Origin: Tolumonas osonensis
GTDB lineage: Bacteria > Pseudomonadota > Gammaproteobacteria > Enterobacterales > Aeromonadaceae
Reading direction: 5' to 3'
Length of the DNA: 64,000 bases
NCBI RefSeq assembly: GCF_014202415.1
Contig: NZ_JACHGR010000003.1
Location: 304,834 to 368,833, forward strand
Program-made: the position numbers and the translations under genes
Notes under the pieces: model-generated
Seen by the model: the letters and a program-made list of their open reading frames with translations, nothing else
What the model was told of the DNA's origin: nothing
The model's database searches: none
Shown: in pieces, positions 1 to 10,798 of the stretch
How the letters are laid out: each line of letters opens with the position of its first letter
Numbering within the stretch: position 1 is the stretch's first letter

Positions 1-391
1 CTCCACTTACATCATCAGGAATAGCTATAGGTTTCATTGCAGAGAGATTGACGCAGGCTATCGTTACATCAGCAGTTACAATTGTCCGGCCAGATTCGTC
101 CGCAATCTCTTGTGAAAATACCATTGAAGCCCGTTTTAGTTGCGCTACACGGCAGGAAACCGCCAGTAACTGGTTAAACCGGGCCGCATTACGGAATTCA
201 ATATCGATATGACGCACAACAAAGGCTACATTCAACTGCAATAGCAGATCCTGTTCTATCCCAAGATGACGCAGCCATTCTGTGCGAGCACGTTCCAGAA
301 ATTTCAGATAATTCGCGTTATATACTATGCCGCCAGCATCGGTATCTTCGTAATAGATCCGCACCGGCCAGCTAAATTCTGAGTTGACCAT
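1..391 (-). CDS. ybgC: Acyl-CoA thioesterase YbgC (3' end cut by window)
   Basis: Hotdog-fold acyl-CoA thioesterase that usually heads the tol-pal cluster; in relatives it hydrolyses acyl-CoA or acyl-ACP and associates with phospholipid synthesis at the inner membrane. The reading frame opens at an ATG at 391 and stays open to base 1, about 130 codons. The N-terminal motif YYEDTDAGGIVYNANYL, with the catalytic Asp of the 4HBT family, and the following FLERARTEWLRHLG are typical of YbgC. The stop codon lies outside the window, so the gene is partial by position, not broken. It follows cydX after a terminator, as cydAB-cydX-ybgC-tolQ does in many gammaproteobacteria. Confidence 0.93.
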   Translation of the reverse strand, partial: MVNSEFSWPVRIYYEDTDAGGIVYNANYLKFLERARTEWLRHLGIEQDLLLQLNVAFVVRHIDIEFRNAARFNQLLAVSCRVAQLKRASMVFSQEIADESGRTIVTADVTIACVNLSAMKPIAIPDDVSG

Positions 392-482
392 CGAGCTCAA
401 TCCCGCAGTCGTAAGACGCGCATAATATACCCCAGCATAATTGCGGAAAGAAGGTGATCTTGCTCACTTTATTTTTTCAATA

Positions 483-512
483 AAAAAGCCACCTGAATCA
501 GGTGGCCTTTCG
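483..512 (-). terminator. Rho-independent terminator after cydABX
   Basis: On the minus strand GGCCACCTGA-TTCAGGTGGC forms a strong stem followed by a run of six T. It lies just past the cydX stop and before ybgC, so it should end the cyd operon transcript. Confidence 0.85.
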
Positions 513-525
513 TCCGGTTAACTTG

Positions 526-636
526 CTAATCGTCTACCCGACGATCCATATTTTCGGTGTGTTCCAGCCACAAGGCATTAATGATACCGAAAGCACAGGC
601 CAATAACACGCCAAGAACCCATGTGAAATACCACAT
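526..636 (-). CDS. cydX: Cytochrome bd oxidase small subunit CydX
   Basis: A 36-residue single-span protein that stabilises the haem site of cytochrome bd oxidase in the inner membrane. The sequence starts MWYFTWVLGVLLACAFGI, a hydrophobic helix, and ends in a charged tail with ENMDRRVDD; W2-Y3 and the following TWVLG pattern are conserved in CydX/YbgT. The start at 636 is chosen because it has an AGGAGG ribosome site a few bases upstream; longer frames run back into cydB. It lies 10 bases after the cydB stop, which makes a cydABX operon. Confidence 0.93.
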   Translation of the reverse strand: MWYFTWVLGVLLACAFGIINALWLEHTENMDRRVDD

Positions 637-646
637 CAAATGCCTC

Positions 647-1786
647 CTAGTAGACGGAATGTTTATTCTTTTCAACAAACTGATTGCTGACACGGCCAAA
701 CATCTTGATATATGTCCAGATGGTATAGCCCAGTACAATCGGTACAAAAATCGCAGCAGCAAATGTCATGACGGTCAGCGTGTTCTTGGATGAGGTGGCA
801 TCCCACATTGTCAGACTCTGAGCCGGATTCAGGCTGGATGGCATAACAAACGGGAACATGGAAAAGCCTGCTGTCAGGATCACGCCAGCAATCATCAGTG
901 ATGAAAACAAGAACGCAAAACCAGCCCGGTCAAAACGCGCAGCCAGAATAGTCAGTACCGCCATCACCAAGCCACCAACAGGGGCTGCCGCCATCCACGG
1001 ATACAGGGAATAGTTCTGCATCCACGCACCGGCAGAAACAGCAACGTCCTTGTTCAGCGGATTAGAGACCGCATCAGTACCAGCAAATTTGACGATGGTA
1101 TAACCATCAATGCCGTTTGCAACCCAGTAACCGCCAACAGCAAATAATATGAAAGTCAGCAGTGCCGCCAGCATGGCCGTTTTACGGGCACGATCCTGTA
1201 GCTCGCCTTCTGTTTTCATCATCAGCCAGGTCGCACCCTGGGTAACAAACATGAACAGACCGACCAGTCCTGCCAGCAGACCAAACGGATTCAGCAACTG
1301 GAAGAAAGTACCTTCATAAGTAGTACGCATCAGTGTATCCACACTGAATGGCACACCTTGCAGCAGGTTACCAAATGCGACACCAATCACGATTGGTGGC
1401 ACAAAACCACCGATGAACAGACACCAGTCCCAGCTGTTGCGCCAGCGGGAACCTTCCAGTTTAGAACGATAATCAAAACCGACCGGGCGGAAGAATAACG
1501 CCATCAGTGTCAGTATCATCGCAATATAAAAACCGGAAAATGCGGTTGCGTATACCATTGGCCATGCAGCAAATAACGCACCACCGGCAGTGATCAACCA
1601 GACCTGGTTACCATCCCAGTGCGGCGCAATGGTATTGATCATGACACGACGTTCAGTGTCTGTTTTACCAAGGATAGGCAACAGTGCACCTACCCCCATA
1701 TCAAAACCGTCAGTCACAGCGAATCCAATCAGCAAGACACCGATCAGAACCCACCAAATCAGACGCAATACTTCGTAATCAAACAT
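647..1786 (-). CDS. cydB: Cytochrome bd ubiquinol oxidase subunit II
   Basis: Membrane subunit II of the cytochrome bd quinol oxidase, the high-affinity terminal oxidase used at low oxygen. At 379 residues it matches the enterobacterial length. The N-terminus MFDYEVLRLIWWVLIGVLL and the segment GGALFAAWPMVYAT are characteristic, and many hydrophobic helices run through the protein. It begins 12 bases after the cydA stop with a GAGGGAA-type ribosome site and is followed at once by cydX. No truncation or frame problem is seen. Confidence 0.97.
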   Translation of the reverse strand: MFDYEVLRLIWWVLIGVLLIGFAVTDGFDMGVGALLPILGKTDTERRVMINTIAPHWDGNQVWLITAGGALFAAWPMVYATAFSGFYIAMILTLMALFFRPVGFDYRSKLEGSRWRNSWDWCLFIGGFVPPIVIGVAFGNLLQGVPFSVDTLMRTTYEGTFFQLLNPFGLLAGLVGLFMFVTQGATWLMMKTEGELQDRARKTAMLAALLTFILFAVGGYWVANGIDGYTIVKFAGTDAVSNPLNKDVAVSAGAWMQNYSLYPWMAAAPVGGLVMAVLTILAARFDRAGFAFLFSSLMIAGVILTAGFSMFPFVMPSSLNPAQSLTMWDATSSKNTLTVMTFAAAIFVPIVLGYTIWTYIKMFGRVSNQFVEKNKHSVY

Positions 1787-1798
1787 GATGGTTCCCTC

Positions 1799-3355
1799 TT
1801 ATGCCTGTTCCGTTTCATAGAAATATTTACCGGTTTTCAGGCTGCTCGGACCTTTACGGGCAAACTTGAACATCAGATACATTTCAATGATCAGCAAGAC
1901 GGTATAGAACGCACAAATACCAATCATAGAGAACAGCACATCACTCGGCGACAATGTTGAGGCGGATAGATACGTTGGCAATACTTCCCCGATAGTCCAT
2001 GGTTGACGACCAATTTCAGCCACGATCCAGCCTGCTTCAATCGCAATCCATGGCAGCGGAATCCCCCACAGCAACGCCTTGAGTAACCAGGTCCGTTCAC
2101 CGATGCGGTGACGGCAGCTGTCATAGAATGCCAGACCGATCAGCAGCAGCATCAGCACACCCGCACCGACCATGGCCCGGAAGGAATAGAAAATCGGAGC
2201 TACAGGCGGAATGGAATCATTAGCCGCCATTTTGATCTGCTCTTCCGTTGCATCAACAATATTCGGTGCATATGGGCTTAACAGCAGGCCATAGCCCAGA
2301 TCAACCTTCAGCTCCTGGAATTTGGCCAGGTTTTCAGGTGTCTTCTCGCCTGCTTGCAGCTTTTTCATCAACGCATACGCCTGCATGCCATTACGGATAC
2401 GTTTCTCGTTCTGTGCAATCAGGTCTTTCAGACCGGTAATCTCTTCATCAATAGAACGGGTGGCGATGATACCGGCTACATAAGGGATTTCGATGGCAAA
2501 ATCAGTCCGCTGATTCTCCTGATCCGGAATACCAAAGGCAGTAAACGGTGCAGGTGCCTCATGTGTATCCCATTGTGATTCGATAGCCGCCAGTTTGGCC
2601 TTCTGAACATCACCCAGCTCGTAACCTGACTCGTCACCCAGCACAATTACAGACAGAATTGAGGCCATGCCGAATGCAGCAGAGATGGCGAAGGAACGAC
2701 GGGCAAACGGGATATCTCGTTTTCTCAGCAGATAGTAAGAAGAAATACCCAGAACAAACATGGCACCACAGGTATAACCCGCCGCCACGGTATGAACGAA
2801 TTTGACCTGCGCAACCGGGTTGAAAATCAGGTCGGCAAAACTGACCATTTCCATACGCATGGTTTCAAAATTAAATTCGGAACCAACCGGGAACTGCATC
2901 CAGCCGTTTGCTACCAGAATCCACAGCGCAGAGAAGTTAGTGCCCAGCGCCATTAACCAGGTAGAAGCCAGATGCTGCACTTTAGTCAGACGATCCCAGC
3001 CAAAGAAGAACATACCGACGAAGGTTGATTCCAGGAAAAACGCCATCAGACCTTCGATCGCCAGCGGCGCACCGAAAATGTCACCGACGTAATGCGAATA
3101 ATATGACCAGTTAGTACCAAACTGAAACTCCATGGTCAGACCAGTTGTCACACCCAGAGCGAAGTTGATACCAAATAATTTACCCCAGAACTTGGTCATG
3201 TCCTTATAGATCGGGTTGTTTGTCATCACATACACTGATTCCATTATCGCCAGGATAAATGTCATCCCGATAGTTAATGGAACGAACAGGAAGTGATAGA
3301 GAGCTGTGGCGGCAAATTGCAGCCGCGACAGATCAACCACAAGTTCATTGATCAT
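1799..3355 (-). CDS. cydA: Cytochrome bd ubiquinol oxidase subunit I
   Basis: Catalytic subunit I of cytochrome bd oxidase; it binds quinol at the periplasmic Q loop and carries haems b558, b595 and d. The protein has 518 residues against about 522 in E. coli. His21 in [13 protein letters not shown] is the haem b595/d ligand position, and the [10 protein letters not shown] segment holds the second conserved His. The Q loop, with GYGLLL and a long insert, is of the L type seen in E. coli. First gene of the cydABX operon, with a 448-base leader that probably carries oxygen control. Confidence 0.97.
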   Translation of the reverse strand: MINELVVDLSRLQFAATALYHFLFVPLTIGMTFILAIMESVYVMTNNPIYKDMTKFWGKLFGINFALGVTTGLTMEFQFGTNWSYYSHYVGDIFGAPLAIEGLMAFFLESTFVGMFFFGWDRLTKVQHLASTWLMALGTNFSALWILVANGWMQFPVGSEFNFETMRMEMVSFADLIFNPVAQVKFVHTVAAGYTCGAMFVLGISSYYLLRKRDIPFARRSFAISAAFGMASILSVIVLGDESGYELGDVQKAKLAAIESQWDTHEAPAPFTAFGIPDQENQRTDFAIEIPYVAGIIATRSIDEEITGLKDLIAQNEKRIRNGMQAYALMKKLQAGEKTPENLAKFQELKVDLGYGLLLSPYAPNIVDATEEQIKMAANDSIPPVAPIFYSFRAMVGAGVLMLLLIGLAFYDSCRHRIGERTWLLKALLWGIPLPWIAIEAGWIVAEIGRQPWTIGEVLPTYLSASTLSPSDVLFSMIGICAFYTVLLIIEMYLMFKFARKGPSSLKTGKYFYETEQA

Positions 3356-3803
3356 GATTATTCCTCATCAAAAGTGACATTGTTGGCAGACTCCGTCGGC
3401 ACAAAACGACATCGCTACGTTAATGTTGTATTTTCAGTGAATGTTATACTATTTGACACAAATTTGGATCATTTTTGCCATAAATGTAGTTAAAACCTGG
3501 CTTTTTGGCGAAGACGAACCAAAGACAATAATTCTTATATTTAACAAGTTGTTAAACAGGCACAACTCTTATCATTGTAAATCAGAACATTGCCGAGAGA
3601 TGAGCTTAAACTCTTTTCATTGATTTAACTCAACAAATAAAGCAATTAGTCATCTGTAAATTGCGAGCTCATCCGCAATATTCTTTCTATTTCTGCGTGG
3701 ATTACAGCCCTATTCGTTAACGATAATTTAACAAAATCTTTTTAATAAAATTATCGTAATAAATAATGACAGAACTGAATAAAACAAAAGATGAACAGCA
3801 GGA
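3356..3803. promoter_or_regulatory. Long AT-rich region upstream of cydA
   Basis: No convincing gene is present in these 448 bases between cydA and the ruvB stop. The region is AT-rich and contains several TGTTAA/GTTAA half-sites resembling ArcA-type repeats, among them a near-perfect inverted repeat TTTAACAAGTTGTTAAA at 3540-3556 and a GTTAAC at 3717-3722. cydA promoters in relatives are controlled by ArcA and FNR. I did not find a clean TTGAT-N4-ATCAA FNR box. The role as a cyd control region is inferred from position. Confidence 0.5.
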
Positions 3804-4820
3804 CTATCCCTGCCGCTCCGGAGTGGTAAGACCAAAATGCAGATAAGCACGCGGCGTGGCAATACGCCCGCGAGGGGTACGTTGTAAAAAGCCCTGCTGG
3901 ATCAGATACGGTTCCAGCACATCCTCGATAGTTTCCTTTTCCTCACCGATGGCGGCCGCCAGGTTCTCAACGCCAACCGGCCCGCCCATAAATTTATCGA
4001 TAATTGCCAGCAACAGTTTTCTGTCCATGTAGTCAAAACCGGCATTATCGACATCCAGCATATCCAGCGCCTGTGCTGCGATCTGATCGGAGATATGACC
4101 ATCGGAGCGGATTTCAGCAAAATCGCGCACCCGGCGCAGTAACCGGTTGGCGATACGCGGCGTACCGCGGGCGCGTTTGGCGATCTCGAACGCCCCCTGA
4201 GTATCGAGTGATAAGCCGAGACAACTGGCACTACGCGCGACGATATGCGCCAGATCCTCAACTTTATAGAATTCCAGCCGCTGCACGATCCCGAAACGAT
4301 CGCGCAGTGGAGAGGTTAGCGAACCGGCCCGCGTCGTGGCACCAATCAGTGTAAACGGCGGCAATTCGAGTTTGATGGAGCGGGCGGCAGGTCCCTCCCC
4401 GATCATGATGTCGAGCTGATAATCTTCCATCGCCGGATAGAGTACTTCTTCGACTACCGGGCTTAAGCGGTGGATTTCATCAATAAACAGCACATCGTGT
4501 GGTTCAAGATTGGTGAGCAGCGCCGCCAGATCACCGGCTTTTTCCAGCACCGGACCAGAGGTAGTTTTGATATTGACGCCCATTTCATTGGCGACGATAT
4601 TCGCCAGTGTGGTTTTACCCAGCCCGGGAGGGCCAAAGATCAGCACATGATCCAGCGCTTCATTGCGCCGGCGCGCGGCTTCGATGAAGATCTCCATCTG
4701 CGTGCGCACCTGATCCTGCCCCTGATAATCGGCAAGCATTTTCGGGCGAATGGCACGATCCAGTTGCTCTTCTTCAGTCGTCACCGTTGCCGGGGCTATC
4801 AGTCGATCCGCTTCAATCAT
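3804..4820 (-). CDS. ruvB: Holliday junction branch migration ATPase RuvB
   Basis: Hexameric AAA+ motor that drives branch migration of Holliday junctions together with RuvA, feeding RuvC. At 338 residues it has family length. Walker A GPPGLGKT is at residues 63-70, Walker B has DEIHRL, sensor 1 GATTRAG follows, and the C-terminal winged-helix domain ends with the [12 protein letters not shown] motif. The stop is 3804 and the start 4820 lies 13 bases after the ruvA stop, so ruvA and ruvB form one transcript, probably from the SOS-type promoter upstream of ruvA. Confidence 0.97.
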   Translation of the reverse strand: MIEADRLIAPATVTTEEEQLDRAIRPKMLADYQGQDQVRTQMEIFIEAARRRNEALDHVLIFGPPGLGKTTLANIVANEMGVNIKTTSGPVLEKAGDLAALLTNLEPHDVLFIDEIHRLSPVVEEVLYPAMEDYQLDIMIGEGPAARSIKLELPPFTLIGATTRAGSLTSPLRDRFGIVQRLEFYKVEDLAHIVARSASCLGLSLDTQGAFEIAKRARGTPRIANRLLRRVRDFAEIRSDGHISDQIAAQALDMLDVDNAGFDYMDRKLLLAIIDKFMGGPVGVENLAAAIGEEKETIEDVLEPYLIQQGFLQRTPRGRIATPRAYLHFGLTTPERQG

Positions 4821-4833
4821 TCTTCACATCCTG

Positions 4834-5454
4834 TTACAGCATGGCACGCAGCGCTTCACGGATGACATTTTCTACCGTCATCTCCGGTTTGATCACCTTG
4901 CTCACCACCAGACTGGCCTGCTGGGGTTTGTAGCCCAGTGCCAGCAACGCGGCAACAGCTTCGCTTTCGATCGTATCGGCAGGTTCAGACACACTGGTGT
5001 TGTCTGCAGGAGCAGCATCGGTATAAGGAGTAAACAGATCATGGCTGGTCCAGCCTTTGAGGCGATCTTTCATCTCGACAATCAGGCGTTCAGCCGTTTT
5101 TTTGCCAACACCGGGTAGTTTCACCAGCGAAGAGACATCTTCACGTTCGACACAGGCGACGAACTGATGAGCCGACATGCCGGACATAATCGCCAGCGCC
5201 AGTTTCGGCCCGACGCCATTGGCTTTCAGCAATTCGCGGAACAGTGTGCGCTCCTGCTTTGTATTAAAGCCGTACAGCAACTGCGCATCTTCACGAACAA
5301 CGAAATGAGTGATAATTGTCGCTTCCTGCCCGACTGCGGGCAATTCATAGAAGCAGGTCATCGGTAACTGCAGTTCATACCCGACACCACCGACGTCGAA
5401 CAGAATTTCCGGAGGAGATTTTTCAATGATAATGCCATGCAGTCTGCCAATCAC
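4834..5454 (-). CDS. ruvA: Holliday junction DNA helicase subunit RuvA
   Basis: Tetrameric junction-binding partner of RuvB. The 206-residue protein begins [20 protein letters not shown], carries the N-terminal OB fold, two helix-hairpin-helix units (including [20 protein letters not shown]) and the flexible linker before the C-terminal RuvB-contact domain, which holds ALLALGYKP. It is separated from ruvC by 74 bases that hold a LexA-like palindrome, as in E. coli where ruvAB is SOS-induced and ruvC is not. Confidence 0.97.
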   Translation of the reverse strand: MIGRLHGIIIEKSPPEILFDVGGVGYELQLPMTCFYELPAVGQEATIITHFVVREDAQLLYGFNTKQERTLFRELLKANGVGPKLALAIMSGMSAHQFVACVEREDVSSLVKLPGVGKKTAERLIVEMKDRLKGWTSHDLFTPYTDAAPADNTSVSEPADTIESEAVAALLALGYKPQQASLVVSKVIKPEMTVENVIREALRAML

Positions 5455-5498
5455 GGGCGTTGCTCCTATGCAAAAATATCTGCGGTAGCATAATAAAT

Positions 5499-5518
5499 AA
5501 CTGGATGAACATCCAGTT
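5499..5518. promoter_or_regulatory. LexA-type SOS box upstream of ruvAB
   Basis: The sequence AACTGGATGAACATCCAGTT fits CTG-N10-CAG and closely resembles the known E. coli ruvA operator, which also has CTGGAT...ATCCAG. It lies 45 bases before the ruvA start. It is embedded in a larger 26-base inverted repeat (5496-5521; 11-base arms, 4-base loop) that could also fold in RNA downstream of ruvC. Confidence 0.75.
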
Positions 5519-5528
5519 ATTAGGTGGA

Positions 5529-6050
5529 TTATCTGAAACGTCCGCGCACGCTACCATGCACTTTACCCGCCATGCGGATCAGGCTCTGCTGGGTATGGGT
5601 ATGACAAAGCGCGACCGCCAGCGCATCGGCCGCATCCGCCTGCGGACAGGCTGGCAGCTTCAGCAACTGTTTCACCATGTGCTGCACCTGTTCCTTATCT
5701 GCAGCGCCGGTTCCGACCACCGATTGTTTGATCTGGCGGGCCGCATATTCTGCCACCGGCAAGCCGGCATTCACTGCAGCGACGATGGCACAACCTCGTG
5801 CCTGCCCTAGTTTCAACGCCGAATCGGGGTTTTTCGCCATAAACACCTGTTCGATGGCAAACAGCTCCGGTTTAAATTGCAGAATGATCTCGCTGATACC
5901 GTCATAGATCTGTTTCAGCTTGTGCGACAAATGATCGCCACTGGTTCTGATACATCCAGATCCCAGATATTCCACTTTGCCGGCGTGCTGGCGGATCACA
6001 CCATAGCCGGTAATACGGGAGCCGGGGTCGATTCCAAGAATAATGGGCAT
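5529..6050 (-). CDS. ruvC: Holliday junction resolvase RuvC
   Basis: Dimeric metal-dependent endonuclease that cuts Holliday junctions after RuvAB branch migration. The 173-residue protein has the RNase H-like fold, and its acidic catalytic set is visible: Asp8 in LGIDPGSR, Glu67 in AIEQVF, and Asp139 and Asp142 in ADAADALA. Length agrees with the family. It follows the yebC terminator and lies upstream of ruvAB on the same strand, so it probably has its own promoter in the 130 bases between yebC and ruvC. Confidence 0.97.
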   Translation of the reverse strand: MPIILGIDPGSRITGYGVIRQHAGKVEYLGSGCIRTSGDHLSHKLKQIYDGISEIILQFKPELFAIEQVFMAKNPDSALKLGQARGCAIVAAVNAGLPVAEYAARQIKQSVVGTGAADKEQVQHMVKQLLKLPACPQADAADALAVALCHTHTQQSLIRMAGKVHGSVRGRFR

Positions 6051-6134
6051 AACTGCATAAACCGAAAAAATAACTGACGGCAGATTAACACGTCAGAAAT
6101 AAACCCAGAAATAAAGCCGGCAATAAACGCAGAA

Positions 6135-6159
6135 AGAAAAAAGGGAGCCGCAGCTCCCT
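6135..6159 (-). terminator. Terminator after yebC
   Basis: Minus-strand GGGAGC-TGCG-GCTCCC stem followed by CTTTTTTCTTTC. It separates the aspS-yebC transcript from ruvC. Confidence 0.85.
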
Positions 6160-6180
6160 CGTTCTGAATAACAGGAATGA

Positions 6181-6924
6181 TTATTCCAGTGTGGCGGCCA
6201 CTTCATCCGACATGGTGCCGTTGTGATACACTTCCTGCACGTCGTCCAGATCTTCCAGCATGTCGATCAGCTTCATCAGCTTCGGCGCATCTTCCGCGTT
6301 CAGATCTACTTCGGTACTTGGGATCATGCTGACCGCTGCGTTATCCGGTTTGAAACCTGCCGCTTCTAAACCATCCAGCACAGTACCGAAGTCAGCCGGT
6401 GAAGTGTAAACATCGATAGAACCATCTTCGTTGGTTTCGACATCATCAGCACCCGCTTCCAGCGCTGCTTCCATGATTGCGTCTTCATCGCCTTCAGCAA
6501 AAGAGATCACACCTTTTTTGGTGAATAGGTAAGAAACGGAGCCATCAGTACCTAAAGCGCCGCCACTTTTAGTAAACGCATGACGTACGCCCGCTACTGT
6601 ACGGTTGCGGTTGTCAGTCATACACTCAACCATCACCGCCGTACCTGCCGGGCCGTAACCTTCATATACCAGGGTTTCCAGCTCGACACCGTCATCGCCA
6701 CCGGCACCGCGTTTGATCGCACGGTCAACCGTGTCGCGAGTCATGTTGATAGACAGTGCAGCAGCTACTGCAGCGCGCAGACGTGGGTTCGAACCTGCAT
6801 CCGGGCCGCCAAGACGTGCAGCCGTGGTAATTTCACGGATCATTTTAGTAAACAACTTACCGCGTTTCGCATCCTGTGCTGCTTTGCGGTGTTTAATGTT
6901 GGCCCACTTACTGTGACCTGCCAT
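6181..6924 (-). CDS. yebC: YebC/PmpR-family protein (TACO1-like)
   Basis: A 247-residue protein of the YebC family, which has been linked both to transcriptional regulation and, more recently, to rescue of ribosomes at difficult sequences. The start at 6924 is chosen because the protein then begins [18 protein letters not shown], the family signature, with a CAGGAGAG ribosome site; the longer frame adds 27 residues lacking family similarity. Conserved KRGAGGDDG and YEGYGPAG motifs are present. It lies downstream of aspS and upstream of ruvC, the usual enterobacterial and Vibrio context. Confidence 0.95.
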   Translation of the reverse strand: MAGHSKWANIKHRKAAQDAKRGKLFTKMIREITTAARLGGPDAGSNPRLRAAVAAALSINMTRDTVDRAIKRGAGGDDGVELETLVYEGYGPAGTAVMVECMTDNRNRTVAGVRHAFTKSGGALGTDGSVSYLFTKKGVISFAEGDEDAIMEAALEAGADDVETNEDGSIDVYTSPADFGTVLDGLEAAGFKPDNAAVSMIPSTEVDLNAEDAPKLMKLIDMLEDLDDVQEVYHNGTMSDEVAATLE

Positions 6925-7032
6925 AACTCTCTCCTGATAAAAATTAACGCTGAATCTATCAGCTAAAATCAGCGGGTAACGTGGTGGCGGTAGCATTCCC
7001 GCCACAAAAGCCGCGTCACCCGGAAAACAAAA

Positions 7033-8799
7033 TTATTCGTCTGCTTTGACAGTAGTCTGGATAGCCAGCTCACTCAGCTGTTGCTGGTTGGCAAAACTAG
7101 GTGCATCCGTCATCAGACAAGCCGCGGCTGTGGTTTTCGGGAATGCAATCACGTCACGAATGTTATCGGTGCCAGTCAGCAGCATGGTCAGACGATCCAG
7201 ACCGAAGGCCAGACCCGCATGCGGTGGTGTACCGAACTTGAGCGCATCCAGCAGGAAGCCGAATTTCTCTTTCTGATCAGCTTCACTGATGCCGATAGTG
7301 CGGAATACCGCCTGCTGCATATCACCACGGTGAATACGCACTGAACCACCACCGACTTCGTAGCCGTTAATGACCATGTCATAGGCATTGGCGTAAGCTG
7401 CCAGAGGATCGGCTTCCAGTTGTGCCGGCGTGAAATCTTTCGGTGCAGTGAACGGATGGTGCATCGCGGTCACGCCACCTTCGCCATCCTCTTCAAACAT
7501 CGGAAAGTCAACGACCCACAGCGGTTTCCAGCAGTTTTCCACCAGATCCAGATCGCGGGCCAGTTTCAGACGCAACGCACCAATGGCATCACACACTACT
7601 TTCTTAGAGTCTGCGCCGAAGAAGATGATATCGCCATCCTGAGCACCGGTACGCGCCAGAATTTCACGCACGATGTCATCGGTCAGGAATTTAGCCACCG
7701 GAGACTGCACACCTTCCAGACCATTCGCGGCCTGATTGACTTTCATCCACGCCAGACCTTTCGCGCCATAGATAGCCACGAACTGGGTGTATTCGTCGAT
7801 CTGTTTACGGGAAAGCTGAGCGCCACTCGGTACACGCAGTGCAGCAACACGACCTTTCGGATCGTTCGCCGGGCCGGCAAAGACCGCAAAAGCCACTTCT
7901 TTCAGTAGATCAGCCACATCCACCATTTCCATCGGGTTACGCAGATCCGGTTTATCAGAACCATAGCGGCGCATTGCTTCATCGAAGGTCATGATCGGGA
8001 ACTGACCCAGATCGACACCGATGGTGTTCTGCCACAAACCACGGATCAGATTTTCCATCAGCTCACGCACCTGTTCAGCATTCAGGAACGAGGTTTCCAC
8101 GTCGATCTGAGTGAATTCAGGTTGACGATCCGCACGCAGATCTTCATCACGGAAACATTTCACGATCTGATAATAACGGTCGAAACCAGACATCATCAGC
8201 AGCTGTTTGAACAGCTGTGGTGACTGTGGCAGCGCGTAGAATTTGCCTTTATGCACACGGCTTGGCACCAGATAATCGCGTGCGCCTTCTGGCGTTGCTT
8301 TGGTCAGCATCGGCGTTTCGATATCGAGGAAACCATGCTCGTCCATATAGCGGCGCACAAAGCTGGTAATCCGCGCACGGGTTTTCAGAGAGGCTGCCAT
8401 TTCCGGACGGCGCAGATCCAGATAGCGGTATTTCAGACGCTGTTCTTCGGTGTTGGTCTGATTGAAATCCAGTGGCAGTGGCTCGGCGCGGTTGATGATT
8501 TCCAGGCCATGAGCAAACACTTCGATTTCACCGGTCGCCATGTCTTTGTTGATCTGACTTTCTGGACGCGCACGCACCACACCGGTCACACGAATACAGA
8601 ATTCATTACGCAGCTCTGAAGCCAGTGCGAACGCTTCCGGTTTATCCGGATCAAAGAACACCTGAACAATGCCTTCACGATCGCGCATGTCGATAAAAAT
8701 CAGGCCGCCCAGATCACGACGGCGATGCACCCAACCACACAGGGTTACGGTCTGTTCGACATTGCTGCTTGTCACCTGACCACAGTAAATGCTACGCAT
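7033..8799 (-). CDS. aspS: Aspartate--tRNA ligase
   Basis: Class II aminoacyl-tRNA synthetase that charges tRNA-Asp. The 588-residue protein has the bacterial layout: N-terminal OB anticodon-binding domain (about 1-110, with [12 protein letters not shown]), the catalytic core with motif 2 ([18 protein letters not shown]), a GAD insertion domain, and C-terminal motif 3 ([13 protein letters not shown]). Length matches E. coli. It lies after the fmdB-like gene and before yebC, so these three are probably co-transcribed. Confidence 0.97.
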   Translation of the reverse strand: MRSIYCGQVTSSNVEQTVTLCGWVHRRRDLGGLIFIDMRDREGIVQVFFDPDKPEAFALASELRNEFCIRVTGVVRARPESQINKDMATGEIEVFAHGLEIINRAEPLPLDFNQTNTEEQRLKYRYLDLRRPEMAASLKTRARITSFVRRYMDEHGFLDIETPMLTKATPEGARDYLVPSRVHKGKFYALPQSPQLFKQLLMMSGFDRYYQIVKCFRDEDLRADRQPEFTQIDVETSFLNAEQVRELMENLIRGLWQNTIGVDLGQFPIMTFDEAMRRYGSDKPDLRNPMEMVDVADLLKEVAFAVFAGPANDPKGRVAALRVPSGAQLSRKQIDEYTQFVAIYGAKGLAWMKVNQAANGLEGVQSPVAKFLTDDIVREILARTGAQDGDIIFFGADSKKVVCDAIGALRLKLARDLDLVENCWKPLWVVDFPMFEEDGEGGVTAMHHPFTAPKDFTPAQLEADPLAAYANAYDMVINGYEVGGGSVRIHRGDMQQAVFRTIGISEADQKEKFGFLLDALKFGTPPHAGLAFGLDRLTMLLTGTDNIRDVIAFPKTTAAACLMTDAPSFANQQQLSELAIQTTVKADE

Positions 8800-8856
8800 G
8801 ATTAATTCCTTTACTGAATTTATAACTCCGGTTTCTCTGCCGGAGATGTCATTTAA

Positions 8857-9111
8857 TTATTCGCCAGCGGCTGGACACCCTTTGCATCCGCCCTGCGCTG
8901 AGTCACAACTTGCCAGATTCTTTTTGGTACCGGTTTTAAAATCGGTTTCATACCAGCCGCCGCCTTTTAAGCGAAAGCCGGGTGCAGAGAGCAATTTTTT
9001 CAATGCCGCCTGAGAGCAGGCCGGACAATCCACCAGCGGCGCATCAGACATTTTCTGCAGTTTCGCAAGCTGATGGCCACAATGCGTACATTCATACTGA
9101 TACATCGGCAT
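8857..9111 (-). CDS. FmdB-like zinc-ribbon protein
   Basis: An 84-residue protein with an N-terminal FmdB/CxxC-CxxC regulatory-protein zinc ribbon: CTHC near residue 8 and CPAC near 30, followed by the typical GFRLKGGGWYETDF. The C-terminus has three further cysteines (CDSAQGGCKGC), which could bind metal. Start 9111 is chosen because MPMYQYECTHCG is the family start; the upstream extension has none of the family pattern. Its function is not established. It precedes aspS, an association seen in many proteobacteria. Confidence 0.85.
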   Translation of the reverse strand: MPMYQYECTHCGHQLAKLQKMSDAPLVDCPACSQAALKKLLSAPGFRLKGGGWYETDFKTGTKKNLASCDSAQGGCKGCPAAGE

Positions 9112-9317
9112 AGTGTTCACCCACGATTGTTCCACAAAAGACCGCGTATTATAGAGGAAACTCTGCGCGCTGATAACTAGCACAAGCAGGGATTACGTTA
9201 TCCGTTTGCCAGGAAAGATGTGAATTTCGGTCAGCTTAAAGCCGCAAATATAGTCAGTACCTGACTAACCAAGTAGAATACTGCGTCTTTGTTAATAGTG
9301 AGTCAGCTAAGCAATCC

Positions 9318-10748
9318 ATGAGCAAGAAACTGCATATCAAAACCTGGGGCTGCCAGATGAACGAGTACGACTCGGCCAAGATGGTAGATTTGTTGACCAG
9401 TTCACTGGGTTATGAAACCACTGAGCTTCCGGAAGAAGCTGACCTGCTGGTACTGAATACCTGTTCTATCCGCGAAAAAGCGCAGGAAAAACTGTTCCAT
9501 CAGTTAGGCCGCTGGAAAGAACTGAAAAAGAAAAATCCGGAACTGGTGATCGCGGTTGGCGGTTGTGTGGCTTCACAGGAAGGTAAAGCCATCCGGTCCC
9601 GTGCACCGAATGTCGACGTGGTCTTCGGGCCGCAAACACTGCACCGCCTGCCAAATATGATCAAACAGGTCAAAGCCGGTCAGGGTGCGCAGGTCGATGT
9701 CTCCTTCCCGGAAATCGAGAAATTCGACAACCTGCCGGAACCGCGGGCCGAAGGTCCGACCGCCTATGTTTCCATCATGGAAGGCTGTTCCAAATATTGT
9801 ACTTACTGCGTGGTCCCTTATACCCGCGGTGAGGAAGTCAGCCGTCCGCTGGACGACGTGCTATATGAAATTGCACAACTGGCGGAACAGGGCGTGCGCG
9901 AAGTCAACCTGCTCGGTCAGAACGTGAATGCTTATCGCGGCGAAACCCATGATGGTGAGATTTGCTCCTTTGCACAGTTACTGCGTCTGGTTGCAGCGAT
10001 CGACGGTATCGATCGTATTCGCTATACCACCAGCCACCCGATCGAATTTACCGATGACATCATCGAAGTCTATAAAGACACACCTGAACTGGTGAACTTC
10101 CTGCATCTGCCGGTACAGTCTGGTTCAGACAAGATCCTGTCGATGATGAAACGTCCGCATACTGCGCTGGAATACAAATCGAAGATCCGTAAGCTGAAAG
10201 CAGTACGTCCGGATATCCTGATCAGTTCTGACTTCATCGTGGGCTTCCCGGGTGAAACCGATGACGATTTCGCCAGAACCATGAAGCTGATTGAAGAGAT
10301 CCAGTTTGATACCAGCTACAGCTTTGTGTTCAGCGCGCGTCCGGGTACACCAGCTGCCGACATGCCGGATGATACACCGATGGATGTAAAGAAAGAGCGT
10401 CTGGCTCATCTGCAGCAGGTCATCAACCATCAGGCGATGCAGTACAGCCGCCAGATGCATGGCACCGTCCAGCGTATTCTGGTGGAGGGTCCTTCCCGTC
10501 AGGACATCATGGAACTGCGGGGCCGCACTGAAAACAACCGCGTGGTGAACTTCCCCGGTGATGCCCGTCTGATTGGACAATTTGTCGATGTGGAAATCAC
10601 AGAGGCACTGCCACACTCATTACGTGGTAAAATTATTCGTACCGAAGCAGAAATGGATCTGCGTCAGAACGTCAGCCCCGCTGAAATTCTGAGCCGTCGT
10701 CCGGATGGCGTCGCAGATGAGTTGGGTGTTGCCCAGTTCCGACCTTAA
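9318..10748 (+). CDS. miaB: tRNA-2-methylthio-N6-isopentenyladenosine synthase MiaB
   Basis: Radical-SAM methylthiotransferase that adds the 2-methylthio group to i6A37 of tRNAs reading UNN codons. The 476-residue protein has the three-domain layout: N-terminal UPF0004 domain with Cys12, Cys49 and Cys83 binding one 4Fe-4S cluster, the radical-SAM domain with Cys157, Cys161 and Cys164 in CSKYCTYC, and a C-terminal TRAM domain. Length is typical. It is followed by a hairpin and then ybeZ, the standard miaB-ybeZYX-lnt order. Confidence 0.97.
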   Translation: MSKKLHIKTWGCQMNEYDSAKMVDLLTSSLGYETTELPEEADLLVLNTCSIREKAQEKLFHQLGRWKELKKKNPELVIAVGGCVASQEGKAIRSRAPNVDVVFGPQTLHRLPNMIKQVKAGQGAQVDVSFPEIEKFDNLPEPRAEGPTAYVSIMEGCSKYCTYCVVPYTRGEEVSRPLDDVLYEIAQLAEQGVREVNLLGQNVNAYRGETHDGEICSFAQLLRLVAAIDGIDRIRYTTSHPIEFTDDIIEVYKDTPELVNFLHLPVQSGSDKILSMMKRPHTALEYKSKIRKLKAVRPDILISSDFIVGFPGETDDDFARTMKLIEEIQFDTSYSFVFSARPGTPAADMPDDTPMDVKKERLAHLQQVINHQAMQYSRQMHGTVQRILVEGPSRQDIMELRGRTENNRVVNFPGDARLIGQFVDVEITEALPHSLRGKIIRTEAEMDLRQNVSPAEILSRRPDGVADELGVAQFRP

Positions 10749-10759
10749 TTGCTGATTCC

Positions 10760-10783
10760 GGCCGTCGAATGACGGCCTGTTTT
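10760..10783 (+). terminator. Hairpin with short T run between miaB and ybeZ
   Basis: GGCCGTC-GAAT-GACGGCC followed by TGTTTT fits a rho-independent terminator. It lies right against the ybeZ start region, so it is either a miaB terminator with readthrough or an attenuating element for the downstream genes. Confidence 0.65.
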
Positions 10784-10798
10784 ATGAAGAGGAATACC

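Noticed and set aside
3441..3623. 60-codon ORF upstream of cydA
   Set aside because: AT-rich region with no ribosome site and no family pattern; more likely leader DNA.
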